NCBI GenBank assembly: GCA_947503305.1
Contig: CANNDF010000002.1
Coordinates: 434,001 to 498,000, forward strand
Reading direction: 5' to 3'
Source: an uncultured Dokdonia sp.
GTDB taxonomy: Bacteria > Bacteroidota > Bacteroidia > Flavobacteriales > Flavobacteriaceae
DNA length: 64,000 nucleotides
Position numbers and translations under genes: made by a program. Positions 44,083-53,556 of the stretch are shown one piece after another (the stretch's first letter is position 1; each line of letters starts with the position of its first letter). The notes below the pieces were generated by a model. That model ran no database searches. It was not told where the DNA came from and was given only the letters and a program-made list of their open reading frames with translations.

Positions 44083-44409
44083 ATTCAATTTTAAGTGTCA
44101 AATTTTAAGAATTCTAAATGATGAATTTTGAAGAAACTTTAATTTTTATGTTAATTTTTAGAAATAATTTTATAAAAAATCAGTTTTATTGAATTTACGA
44201 TAACGTTTTCGTGTTTTTTCCTATTTTAGGATACTAGAAAAACGGTTTCGAAAATCACAATTTTACCCCCTTATTATTTATATATTTTAATTTTTTTGTA
44301 TTAAAAAATGGGATACTCATAATAATATAATGGGCATTATGCGTAGGTGAAAACTCATTATATATTAGTAAAGATGGAATCATCCATTTCTATTTGAAAA
44401 AATGAGTTT

Positions 44410-47400
44410 ATGTTAGAAAAACAAGGGTTATATCTGCCAGAGTTTGAACACGATAATTGTGGTGCTGGATTTATATGTAGTTTAAAAGGAATTAAGTCTA
44501 ATGATATTATTCATAAGGCACTTGAAATTTTAGAAAAGTTAGAACATCGAGGTGCTGTAAGTGCCGATGGAAAAACTGGAGATGGTGCAGGGATTTTAAT
44601 TGATATTCCTCATGATTTTTTTAAGTTAGAATGTAATTTTAATTTGCCAGCTGCTGGAACATATGCAGTAAGCAATGTTTTTCTTCCGCGAAAGCAAAAC
44701 CAACAAGAGTATTGTGTTTCTATTTTTGAAAATACTCTAAAAGAACAAAACCTGTCAATCCTAGGATGGCGTGATGTTCCTGTAGATGATACTGTACTTG
44801 GAGAAATTGCTAGAGAAACAGAACCTTTTGTTAAACAAATTTTTGTAGAACGTACTTCTGCAAAAATGACAGATTTTGAATTCAATCTTAAATTATTTAT
44901 TGCTAGAAAAAAAGCAGAGCATACTATTTATAGCTCTAAGCTCTCAGAAAGTTCTTTTTTCTATCTACCTAGTTTTTCTACAAAGACAATAATATATAAA
45001 GGACTTTTACGTCCTCAGGATATCAAAGCATATTATAAAGACCTTGATGAACCTACAGTAGTTACACGTCTTGCCTTGGTGCATCAGCGTTTTTCTACAA
45101 ATACGTTTCCTACCTGGGATCTTGCCCAGCCTTTCAGATATATGTGTCATAATGGGGAGATCAATACCCTTCGAGGAAATGTATCTCGCATGTTTTCTAG
45201 AGAAGAATTAATGGAAAGTAGCTTGTTTGGTGATGAGATTAAAAACATATTACCTGTTGTATTACCTCATAAGTCCGACTCTGCTACCATGGATATGGTT
45301 GTAGAATTATTATTGATGACGGGCCGTTCATTGCCCGAAGTGATGATGATGTTAGTTCCAGAAGCCTGGGAGAAAAATAAAGAAATGTCTGTAGCAAAGA
45401 GGGCCTTTTATGAATATAACGCTTGTCTAATGGAACCTTGGGATGGACCAGCATCTATCCCCTTTACAGATGGCAATTATATAGGGGCGGTACTTGATCG
45501 CAATGGTCTGCGTCCTTCTCGATATTCGGTTACAAAAGATGGGTATGTGATTATGTCTTCAGAAACGGGGGTAGTAGACATTTCTCCTAAAAATATAGAA
45601 TATCATGGTCGCTTAGAACCTGGACGGATGTTTCTGGTTAATATGGATGAGGGCAGAATTGTGAATGACAAAGAGATTAAAGAAGAGATTGCTTCTAGGC
45701 ATCCTTATCAAAAATGGTTAGATAAAAATTTAGTACACCTTAAGGATATTCCTTATAATGAATGTCCTGTTTTTTTAAATGAAAAGCCATTAAAAACAAG
45801 ACTCCTTAGTTTTGGGTACACACAGGAAGATATCAATACAATTATCTTACCTATGGCGATTCAAGGAAAAGAGCCTATAGGGTCTATGGGTAATGATGCT
45901 CCTATTGCATTACTTTCTAGTAAACCACAGTTGTTATATAATTATTTTAAACAACTTTTTGCACAAGTGACTAATCCTCCTTTGGATGGAATACGGGAAG
46001 AACTTATTACGGATATTAGTCTTACCTTAGGAAGTGATGCCAATATTTTTGAAATTAATGATGCGCATTGTAAAAAATTAAAAATCCAAAACCCTGTTAT
46101 ATCTAAACAAGATCTGGATAAGATTAAGAGTTATCAGACATCAAATTTTAAAGTAACCTCAGTTCCTATTTTATATGAAGCCAAGCGAGGACATAATGGT
46201 CTTGAAGATGCTTTGGAGGAAACATTGCTAGCTGTTGAAAAAGCAATAGATGAAGGGACAAATATCGTAATACTTTCAGATCGTAATACATCCGAAACGA
46301 TGTCGCCTATTCCAGCATTATTGGCATGTTCCTATGTTAATAACGGACTAACAAAATTAGGAAAGCGTTCGCGTTTAAGTTTGATTATTGAATCTGCCGA
46401 ACCCAGAGAAGTACATCACTTTGCTTTACTTTTTGGATATGGTGCGAGTGCTATTAACCCCTATATGGTTAATGAGATTATAGAACAACACAGTAGAGAT
46501 CTAGAGGAAGCCAGTGTTACTGTAGAAGAAGCTATTCAAAATTTTAATAAAGCGGTAGGGAAAGGAGTTCTAAAAGTGATGAATAAAATAGGGATCTCTA
46601 CATTAAACTCGTATCGAAGTTCCCAATTATTTGAATGTGTAGGGATTAATACACGGGTAGTCACAAAGTATTTTCCTGGCACGGTTACAAGGTTAGAAGG
46701 TATTGGACTTCGTACTATTGAAAAAGAGATGTCCAAGCGTCATAAACGTGCTTTCGCTAAAGCAAATATCTCAGCAAACCTCGATATTGAAATAGGAGGA
46801 AATTATCGCTGGAGACGGGATGGGGAGCACCATCTTTTTAATCCGCTTACGGTGGCAAAACTTCAAGAATCTGTACGTAGTAATAAGCCCGAGGTATATG
46901 CAGAGTATGCTAAGCGAGTTAATGACCAAACCAAACAGTTAATGACAATTCGGGGCATGTTTGAGTTTACAAATTACGACCCTATAGATATAGAAGAAGT
47001 AGAGCCATGGACAGAGATCGTAAAACGATTTAAGACAGGCGCAATGTCTTATGGCTCTATCAGCAAAGAAGCACATGAAACACTAGCTGTTGCTATGAAT
47101 CGTATTGAAGGGAAGAGCAACTCTGGTGAGGGAGGAGAAAATCAAGATCGATTTTATAAAGATGTAAATGGTGACTGGAAGAATAGCGCTATTAAGCAAG
47201 TGGCATCAGGACGTTTTGGAGTGACATCCAATTATTTGACCAATGCAGCAGAAATTCAGATAAAAATGGCACAAGGAGCCAAACCTGGTGAAGGAGGACA
47301 ATTGCCTGGTTCTAAGGTTAATCCAGAAATTGCAAAAACTAGAAATTCGACACCTTATGTAGGTTTGATTTCACCCCCACCACATCATGATATTTATTCT

Positions 47401-48912
47401 ATAGAAGACTTATCACAATTAATTTATGACTTAAAATCTGCAAATAGAGAGGCGCGTATTAACGTAAAACTAGTTTCAGAGATAGGAGTAGGAACGGTAG
47501 CAGCTGGTGTTGCAAAAGCAAAAGCAGACGTTATTCTTATTTCTGGACATGATGGCGGTACAGGAGCCACTCCACTTACTTCTTTAAAACATGCAGGGCT
47601 TCCATGGGAGTTAGGCCTTGCCGAAGCGCAACAAACGCTAGTAATGAATGATCTTCGTAGTCGTGTAGTTTTAGAATGTGATGGTCAATTAAAGACGGGT
47701 CGCGATGTAGCGATTGCTTGTTTATTAGGAGCAGAAGAATTTGGGTTTGCAACAGCACCATTAGTAGCTTCGGGGTGTATTATGATGCGGGTATGTCACC
47801 TTAATACATGCCCTGTGGGGATTGCTACTCAAAACCCTGAATTGCGTAAAAAATTTAAAGGAAAGCCAGAACATGTGGTTAACTTTATGTATTTCGTAGC
47901 CCAAGAATTACGTGAAATTATGGCAAAACTTGGTTTTAAAACGGTTAACGAAATGGTTGGGCAAGTACATAAACTAGATCGTAATAAAACCATAGAATCA
48001 TATAAGACATTAGGTATAGATTTATCACCTATTCTTCATGAAGTAAAGGCTGCTGAAGGAGTTGCCATACGGAATACAGATATACAACAACATGATCTGG
48101 AAAAATCATTGGATTTTGAAATTATAAAGAAAGCTCATCCAGCTCTTTTTAGAAAAGAAAAAACAGTACTTGACTTTCCTATAACTAATGAAGATCGTGC
48201 CGTAGGTGCTATTCTGAGTAATGAGATTTCAAAGATATATAGTGTTCAAGGGCTTCCCGAGAATACATTAAAAATCAATTTTACAGGGTCTGCCGGTCAG
48301 AGTTTTGGTGCTTTTGCTACTCATGGGCTTACACTTTCTGTAACAGGAAATACAAATGATTATATAGGGAAAGGGCTGTCTGGAGCTAAGCTTATTGTGC
48401 GTGTGCCAGAAGATGCGACCATCACTCCAGAAGAAAATGTTATTATAGGAAATGTTGCTTTTTATGGCGCAACATCTGGAGAAGCTTATATTAATGGAAA
48501 AGCTGGAGAACGTTTCTGTGTTCGTAATTCTGGAGCAAGGGCTGTTGTAGAAGGAATAGGAGATCATGGGTGTGAGTATATGACTGGGGGTGTTGCTGTT
48601 ATTTTAGGAGAGGTAGGACGCAATTTTGGTGCTGGAATGAGTGGAGGAATTGCTTATGTATATGATAAGAAAGGGTCCCTTTTTCAAAATACAAGTCTCG
48701 AAGGACTTAATCTAGATCCTATTACTGAGAGTAAAGATAAAGATCAATTGAGACGCCTTGTTGAAAATCATTACAATGCTACTTTAAGTCCGCTGGCACA
48801 GCGATTATTAGAAAATTGGGAAAAAGAACTTACGCACTTTATAAAAGTTCTTCCTGAAGAATATAAACAAGCACTTATCCGATTAGAAAAAGAAAATACA
48901 ATAACTGCATAA
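44410..48912 (+). CDS. gltB: Glutamate synthase, large (alpha) subunit
   Basis: A 1500-residue enzyme that converts glutamine and 2-oxoglutarate to two glutamates. The class II glutamine amidotransferase domain opens with HDNCGAGFI; Cys17 is the expected nucleophile after removal of a short pro-sequence. The central domain and the FMN-binding synthase domain (GEGGENQDRFY, GAKPGEGGQLPGSKV, SGHDGGTGATPL) follow. The 3Fe-4S cysteines are Cys1123, Cys1129 and Cys1134 (CIMMRVCHLNTCPVG). The C-terminal GXGXG beta-helix has RNSGARAVVEGIGDHGCEYM. It is operonic with gltD (4 bp gap) and divergent from the porin-glnB-amtB operon. Residues 781-785 come from a one-mismatch palindrome copy. Confidence 0.97.
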   Translation: MLEKQGLYLPEFEHDNCGAGFICSLKGIKSNDIIHKALEILEKLEHRGAVSADGKTGDGAGILIDIPHDFFKLECNFNLPAAGTYAVSNVFLPRKQNQQEYCVSIFENTLKEQNLSILGWRDVPVDDTVLGEIARETEPFVKQIFVERTSAKMTDFEFNLKLFIARKKAEHTIYSSKLSESSFFYLPSFSTKTIIYKGLLRPQDIKAYYKDLDEPTVVTRLALVHQRFSTNTFPTWDLAQPFRYMCHNGEINTLRGNVSRMFSREELMESSLFGDEIKNILPVVLPHKSDSATMDMVVELLLMTGRSLPEVMMMLVPEAWEKNKEMSVAKRAFYEYNACLMEPWDGPASIPFTDGNYIGAVLDRNGLRPSRYSVTKDGYVIMSSETGVVDISPKNIEYHGRLEPGRMFLVNMDEGRIVNDKEIKEEIASRHPYQKWLDKNLVHLKDIPYNECPVFLNEKPLKTRLLSFGYTQEDINTIILPMAIQGKEPIGSMGNDAPIALLSSKPQLLYNYFKQLFAQVTNPPLDGIREELITDISLTLGSDANIFEINDAHCKKLKIQNPVISKQDLDKIKSYQTSNFKVTSVPILYEAKRGHNGLEDALEETLLAVEKAIDEGTNIVILSDRNTSETMSPIPALLACSYVNNGLTKLGKRSRLSLIIESAEPREVHHFALLFGYGASAINPYMVNEIIEQHSRDLEEASVTVEEAIQNFNKAVGKGVLKVMNKIGISTLNSYRSSQLFECVGINTRVVTKYFPGTVTRLEGIGLRTIEKEMSKRHKRAFAKANISANLDIEIGGNYRWRRDGEHHLFNPLTVAKLQESVRSNKPEVYAEYAKRVNDQTKQLMTIRGMFEFTNYDPIDIEEVEPWTEIVKRFKTGAMSYGSISKEAHETLAVAMNRIEGKSNSGEGGENQDRFYKDVNGDWKNSAIKQVASGRFGVTSNYLTNAAEIQIKMAQGAKPGEGGQLPGSKVNPEIAKTRNSTPYVGLISPPPHHDIYSIEDLSQLIYDLKSANREARINVKLVSEIGVGTVAAGVAKAKADVILISGHDGGTGATPLTSLKHAGLPWELGLAEAQQTLVMNDLRSRVVLECDGQLKTGRDVAIACLLGAEEFGFATAPLVASGCIMMRVCHLNTCPVGIATQNPELRKKFKGKPEHVVNFMYFVAQELREIMAKLGFKTVNEMVGQVHKLDRNKTIESYKTLGIDLSPILHEVKAAEGVAIRNTDIQQHDLEKSLDFEIIKKAHPALFRKEKTVLDFPITNEDRAVGAILSNEISKIYSVQGLPENTLKINFTGSAGQSFGAFATHGLTLSVTGNTNDYIGKGLSGAKLIVRVPEDATITPEENVIIGNVAFYGATSGEAYINGKAGERFCVRNSGARAVVEGIGDHGCEYMTGGVAVILGEVGRNFGAGMSGGIAYVYDKKGSLFQNTSLEGLNLDPITESKDKDQLRRLVENHYNATLSPLAQRLLENWEKELTHFIKVLPEEYKQALIRLEKENTITA
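46750..46763. repeat. Degenerate palindrome copy in gltB (one mismatch)
   Basis: GCTTTCGCTAAAGC, again read Ala-Phe-Ala-Lys-Ala. It may be an eroded or incipient copy of the dispersed palindrome. Confidence 0.6.
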
Positions 48913-48916
48913 TGCT

Positions 48917-50386
48917 ATGGGAAAAGTAACAGGATTTTTAGAATACAAAAGAGTAGATGAGACGTATGCTTCTGTAGAAGATCGTCTTAAAGATTATAAA
49001 GAGTTTACTATTCCTTTAAAAGAAAAAGAGCTCAAAAAACAAGGAGGGAGATGTATGGATTGTGGGATTCCATTTTGCCATAGTGGGTGTCCTTTAGGAA
49101 ATCTAATACCGGATTTTAATGACATGGTTTATAAAGGTCGTTGGAAAGAAGCTGCCCAGATACTGCATGCTACCAATAATTTTCCTGAGTTTACAGGAAG
49201 GTTATGTCCTGCCCCTTGTGAAGAAGCATGTGTTTTAGGAATTAATGAAGATCCAGTAAGTATAGAAAATATTGAAAAAAATATTGTAGAACGTGCCTTT
49301 TCCGAAGGTTGGATCATTGCACAACCTCCTTTGCATCGTTCAGAAAAATCGGTTGCGGTTATTGGATCTGGCCCTTCTGGATTGGCCACTGCACAGCAAC
49401 TCAATAGGGCGGGTCATTCCGTGACCGTTTTTGAACGTGATTCAAAAATAGGAGGGTTGTTGCGTTATGGAATCCCTGATTTTAAAATGGAAAAAAATGT
49501 AATCGATAGGCGTCTTGCTATTTTAGAAGAAGAGGGGATTGTTTTTATTACTAACACTGAAGTAGGTAAGGATATTAGTATAGAAACATTACAGAATAGT
49601 TTTGATGCCATTGTTCTCTGTGGTGGAGCGACTGTACGAAGAGGGATCCCGATTAAAGGTGCACATCTTAAAGGAGTATACCAAGCGATGGATTTTCTTA
49701 AGCAAAATAACGAACGTGTTGATGGTCTTACCGATTTTGAAGAAGAGCTCACGGCAGCAAATAAAAATGTCATTGTAATAGGCGGAGGTGATACAGGATC
49801 TGATTGTATAGGAACCTCCAATCGCCATGGAGCATTATCAGTTACAAACTTTGAGATTTTAAGTAAACCTACTATTGAACGACCTGAAGAGCAACCATGG
49901 CCCTACTGGCCTATGCGATTGCGTACAAGTTCATCACATAAAGAAGGTGTAGAGCGTGTTTTTAGTATTTCTACAAAAGAGTTTTTAGGAGATGCCAAAG
50001 GAAATGTAACAGGTCTCGTTACTGTAGAGGTAGAATGGATTAAAAAAGATGGTCACCGCCCTCAACTTCAAGAAATTGAAGGAACAGAAAAAAAATGGGA
50101 TTGTAATATGGTATTACTAGCTCTTGGTTTTACAGGACCTGAAAAGACACTGATAGATCAATTAGGACTAGACACAGATTTGAGAGGTAATGTAAAGGCG
50201 TCTACGGTAAATTATAGTACCAATGTTCAAGGTGTATTTACGGCAGGAGATATGCGTCGAGGGCAATCTCTTATCGTATGGGCAATCTCAGAAGGTCGTC
50301 AAGTAGCACATCATGTAGATGCGTATCTAATGGGGGCTTCCCAATTACCATTAAAAGATGAAGAAAGTGATTTGCCTAGGGTATAA
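48917..50386 (+). CDS. gltD: Glutamate synthase, small (beta) subunit
   Basis: A 489-residue NADPH-dependent flavoprotein that passes electrons to GltB. The N-terminal Fe-S domain has GGRCMDCGIPFCHSGCPLGN (Cys46, Cys49, Cys54, Cys58) and a second group in RLCPAPCEEACVLGI. FAD binding is at VIGSGPSGLATAQQL near residue 147, and NADPH binding at VIGGGDTGSDCIG near 291. The C-terminal GVFTAGDMRRGQSLIVWAIS is the second FAD motif. Full length; it ends 8 bp before a 30-bp palindrome that probably stops the gltBD transcript. Confidence 0.97.
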   Translation: MGKVTGFLEYKRVDETYASVEDRLKDYKEFTIPLKEKELKKQGGRCMDCGIPFCHSGCPLGNLIPDFNDMVYKGRWKEAAQILHATNNFPEFTGRLCPAPCEEACVLGINEDPVSIENIEKNIVERAFSEGWIIAQPPLHRSEKSVAVIGSGPSGLATAQQLNRAGHSVTVFERDSKIGGLLRYGIPDFKMEKNVIDRRLAILEEEGIVFITNTEVGKDISIETLQNSFDAIVLCGGATVRRGIPIKGAHLKGVYQAMDFLKQNNERVDGLTDFEEELTAANKNVIVIGGGDTGSDCIGTSNRHGALSVTNFEILSKPTIERPEEQPWPYWPMRLRTSSSHKEGVERVFSISTKEFLGDAKGNVTGLVTVEVEWIKKDGHRPQLQEIEGTEKKWDCNMVLLALGFTGPEKTLIDQLGLDTDLRGNVKASTVNYSTNVQGVFTAGDMRRGQSLIVWAISEGRQVAHHVDAYLMGASQLPLKDEESDLPRV

Positions 50387-50394
50387 TAATTATA

Positions 50395-50424
50395 AATCGT
50401 ACGCTTTCGCGAAAGCGTACGATT
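50395..50424. repeat. Dispersed palindrome copy 9: 30-bp perfect palindrome between convergent genes
   Basis: The core GCTTTCGCGAAAGC (50403-50416) is flanked by AATCGTAC on the left and its exact complement GTACGATT on the right. It begins 8 bp after the gltD stop and ends 13 bp before the ABC ATPase stop. As RNA it would form a stem of about 13-15 bp, so it may terminate both transcripts, though only short T-runs follow. Confidence 0.93.
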
Positions 50425-50437
50425 CCCCCATTTTTAT

Positions 50438-51109
50438 TTAACCTTTTACCATACGTCCATCCAATAGATGAATTGTACGTGATCCATAGCTAGCATTGGC
50501 CTCTGAATGTGTTGCCTGGATAATAGTGACACCATCTTCTTCATTAAGTTTTTTGAATAACTGCATAATCTCTTCGCTTTGTTTGGAGTTAAGATTGCCT
50601 GTAGGCTCATCAGCAAGAATCAATTTTGGTTTTGAAATTAAGGCCCTGGCGATTCCTACTAGTTGTTGTTGTCCACCACTTAATTGTGTAGGGAAAAGAT
50701 TTTTCTTGCCTACAATATTAAAACGATCTAGCATATCTGCAACAAGTGCTTTACGTTCTGAAGAGCTATATTTCTGATATAATAAAGGCATTTCTATATT
50801 TTCATATACAGTAAGATCATCCATCAAATGATAGGATTGAAATACAAAACCGATGTATTTTTTATAAAGTTCTATGCGGTGTTTTTCTTTTAAGTTTTGA
50901 ACGGGTTCATCCAGAAAATGATAAACACCTTCATCAAAATGATCGAGCATTCCTATGACATTAAGTAAGGTAGATTTTCCAGAACCTGAAGGTCCCATAA
51001 GAGAGATAAATTCTCCTTCCTGAACCTCTATATTGATCCCTTTTAATAGATATGTCCGATTTCCTCCTGTGGTAACCCATTTAAATATTTCGCTTAATTC
51101 TAATAACAT
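50438..51109 (-). CDS. MacB/LolD-type ABC transporter ATP-binding protein
   Basis: A 223-residue ABC ATPase. Walker A is GPSGSGKST at 39-47, the Q-loop is FVFQSYHLM, the signature is LSGGQQQLVGIARALI, and Walker B is LILADEPTGNLN. The order and length match the ATPases that pair with MacB/LolCDE-type permeases. It is the last gene of a tandem array with six permease genes upstream on the same strand (gap 23 bp). It is the only ATPase visible for them, so it may serve several or all of the permeases. Confidence 0.9.
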   Translation of the reverse strand: MLLELSEIFKWVTTGGNRTYLLKGINIEVQEGEFISLMGPSGSGKSTLLNVIGMLDHFDEGVYHFLDEPVQNLKEKHRIELYKKYIGFVFQSYHLMDDLTVYENIEMPLLYQKYSSSERKALVADMLDRFNIVGKKNLFPTQLSGGQQQLVGIARALISKPKLILADEPTGNLNSKQSEEIMQLFKKLNEEDGVTIIQATHSEANASYGSRTIHLLDGRMVKG

Positions 51110-51132
51110 ATTTTGATTTTTGATTGATAAAT

Positions 51133-53538
51133 TTATTCAGTTTGTAAACTTTTTATTGGATTTGCGAGTGAAGCTTTTATGGATTGAAAACTGCAGGTAA
51201 TTATTGCTAGAACAAGTGTTAAAAGACCTCCAATGATGAACATCCAGGGTGTCATTGTAATGCTATAAGTAAAACTTTCTAGCCAACTGTTCATAGCGTA
51301 ATAGACTATAGGGGCAGCGATTATAAAAGCAATCAGAACAACTCCAATAAACTCTTTTGAAAAAAAAGTTACATTCTGAAATAGGGTAGCTCCTAATACT
51401 TTTCTGATGCCTATTTCTTTTGTTCTTCTAGCCGTAATAAATGACATAAGACCCATAAGTCCTAGACATCCTATGCATATGGCAAGAATAGAAAAGGTCG
51501 TAAATCCATTAAAAATAAGACGTTCTATTGCATATTCTCGAGCGATCGCTTCATCTAAAAAATGATAGCGGTAAATTCCTCTTGTAAATGATTGCTTCCA
51601 AGTATCTTCTATTAGGCCTAGCGTAGTAGCATTGATATCTGTAGTTTTTATAAATGCATTATTTTTAAAGTATGCCCAGTTCATTAAAATACATGGAGTG
51701 ATCTCGTGTTGCAATGAGTTGTTATGAAAATTTTTTACAACTCCTATTATAGACGCTTCCCCTTCATTTATGGTTATTTTTTTTCCAATAGCTTCCTGAG
51801 GAGTCCACCCATAGGCTTGAATTACTTTTTCATTTACTATAAACTCATCAAAGGCTTCTTTATTTTCAGATATATTACGGCCCGCTATAAGTTCTAATCC
51901 GTAAAAATCTAAGTAGTTAGGCCCCGCAATTTTCATTTCACTTTCCATAGCTGTTTCTACAGGAGTTCCTGATAATCTGTAATTGGTGCCTAATTGTAAT
52001 CCGTTTACTGCCATAGGAGGACCTGACCCAAAAGCGACATCTGTTATAGACGCATCCTGATATAATGCCTCTTTGTAGATGTCTAATTTTGAAAATTCAG
52101 GTGCTTCGGTTATGATAATAGCTTCTTTAGAAAACCCTACATCCCCATTACTAAAAAGTTGCATCTGCTGTGAAACAATAATGGCAGCAACTACAAATAG
52201 CTGCACTACTATAAATTGAAATAATATCAATGATTTACGAAGTGATAAGCCTGTACGATTTTTAATACTAAATTGATTTTTTAAGGCTTGTATAGGTTTG
52301 AATGATGCCAGAATAAGCGCAGGATAAATAGCAGCAGATACGATGGTTAGTATTCCTATAGCTATCACGATACCTATATGGTCCCATTGCAAAGCAAGTT
52401 GTAAATCTATCACTGATAGTTTGTCATTAAGCAACTGTAATAATACCATAGTGATACCTAATGATATAAGAATTGTGATAATAATGAGTAGACTATTTTC
52501 AAATACAAACTGATATATTAAATCTAGAGGCCTACTTCCTAACACTTTTCTGATTCCTACTTCTTTAGATCGTGCTATTGATTGTGCGGTTACTAGGTTG
52601 ATAAAATTTATAATAGCGATTCCTAAAATAAACAATGCAATAACACCTGCTATATAGAGTGTTTTTAGAGGGATAGTATACCCTCCAGGACTACTTCCAT
52701 ATAAGGTTTCTGTATGAATTTCGGATACAGGTTGCAATGCGTATGTGATCCGTTTGTCATCTTCAGGTTTTAAGTATTTCTTTTTCCAAGTGTTTATTTT
52801 AGATGCTAGACCTGTTTTAATCTCTTTATTTTTTGTTGTGATAAAGGTTGTTCCTTGGTAGTTTCCTGACCAATTTTCGGATGGATAAGGGTTGTGTTTT
52901 TTAAAAAAAGAGTAGGCAATAAGCATTGTATATTTTTGAGTTGTATTGCCAGGTGCATTCTCAATAATCCCGGTAACAGTAAGGGGATCTTTACTATTAA
53001 GAAATAATGTTTTTCCTAGAATTGTATCATAATTATTTGATGTTTTACTGAAGTGTTTTTCTACAAGAGATTTTGTGAGTACGACACCATTTTCAACTGC
53101 TAGTGCTTCATCGGGGTTTCCAGCTAGCCATTGTATATTAAATACATTAGAGTAATGAGCATCTGCAAATACTACATAGGGGACTTCAAATTTTATGGAT
53201 TTTCCAGTCTCATTTTTGTACTCAAAATGCCTGCGCATAGGCCCTGCAATTTGTGTCACAATATCTATCTCTGGGATATCTTCTCGTAATGCTTGAGCCA
53301 GTGGGTACGCTGTAGTGTTCCAATACAGCGTTTGATCAGGCATTTTTGTATGTTGAACAACACGATAGGTTTGATCTGATTTTATATGATATTTATCAAA
53401 AGTAAGTTCATAATTAACAAACAATAAGATAACTATACAGGCACTTATACCTATCGATAAACCGAGGATATTGATTGTAGTGCTCATCTTATTTTTTATA
53501 AGATTCCGCCAGGCAATTTTGATATAATTAGTTAGCAT
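51133..53538 (-). CDS. ABC transporter permease, MacB/FtsX type (array member 1)
   Basis: An 801-residue permease with two MacB-like periplasmic domains and two FtsX blocks. One N-terminal helix (INILGLSIGISACIVILLFV) precedes the first periplasmic domain; three helices follow (from LYIAGVIALFILGIAIINFI); a fifth helix precedes the second periplasmic domain; the last three end the protein. The start MLTNYIKIAWRNLIKNKMST and the end LANPIKSLQTE differ from the next four members, so this is a different subfamily. The short loop TARRTKEIGIRKVLGATLFQ before the last helices is the coupling region. It is closest to the ATPase gene. Confidence 0.87.
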   Translation of the reverse strand: MLTNYIKIAWRNLIKNKMSTTINILGLSIGISACIVILLFVNYELTFDKYHIKSDQTYRVVQHTKMPDQTLYWNTTAYPLAQALREDIPEIDIVTQIAGPMRRHFEYKNETGKSIKFEVPYVVFADAHYSNVFNIQWLAGNPDEALAVENGVVLTKSLVEKHFSKTSNNYDTILGKTLFLNSKDPLTVTGIIENAPGNTTQKYTMLIAYSFFKKHNPYPSENWSGNYQGTTFITTKNKEIKTGLASKINTWKKKYLKPEDDKRITYALQPVSEIHTETLYGSSPGGYTIPLKTLYIAGVIALFILGIAIINFINLVTAQSIARSKEVGIRKVLGSRPLDLIYQFVFENSLLIIITILISLGITMVLLQLLNDKLSVIDLQLALQWDHIGIVIAIGILTIVSAAIYPALILASFKPIQALKNQFSIKNRTGLSLRKSLILFQFIVVQLFVVAAIIVSQQMQLFSNGDVGFSKEAIIITEAPEFSKLDIYKEALYQDASITDVAFGSGPPMAVNGLQLGTNYRLSGTPVETAMESEMKIAGPNYLDFYGLELIAGRNISENKEAFDEFIVNEKVIQAYGWTPQEAIGKKITINEGEASIIGVVKNFHNNSLQHEITPCILMNWAYFKNNAFIKTTDINATTLGLIEDTWKQSFTRGIYRYHFLDEAIAREYAIERLIFNGFTTFSILAICIGCLGLMGLMSFITARRTKEIGIRKVLGATLFQNVTFFSKEFIGVVLIAFIIAAPIVYYAMNSWLESFTYSITMTPWMFIIGGLLTLVLAIITCSFQSIKASLANPIKSLQTE

Positions 53539-53556
53539 ATGATCTATATTAAATGA

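Larger units (their letters stand above)
43955..44409. other. Divergent regulatory region between the porin operon and gltBD
   Basis: A 455-bp very AT-rich gap without a coding frame. It holds the porin promoter, two related G/C-tipped dyads (44010-44029, 44063-44082) and a single ACCCCC half-site at 44265-44270. Near gltB a TTTCTATTTG at about 44387 is only a poor -7 match. The dyads lie close to the porin side and over 300 bp from gltB. Confidence 0.65.
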
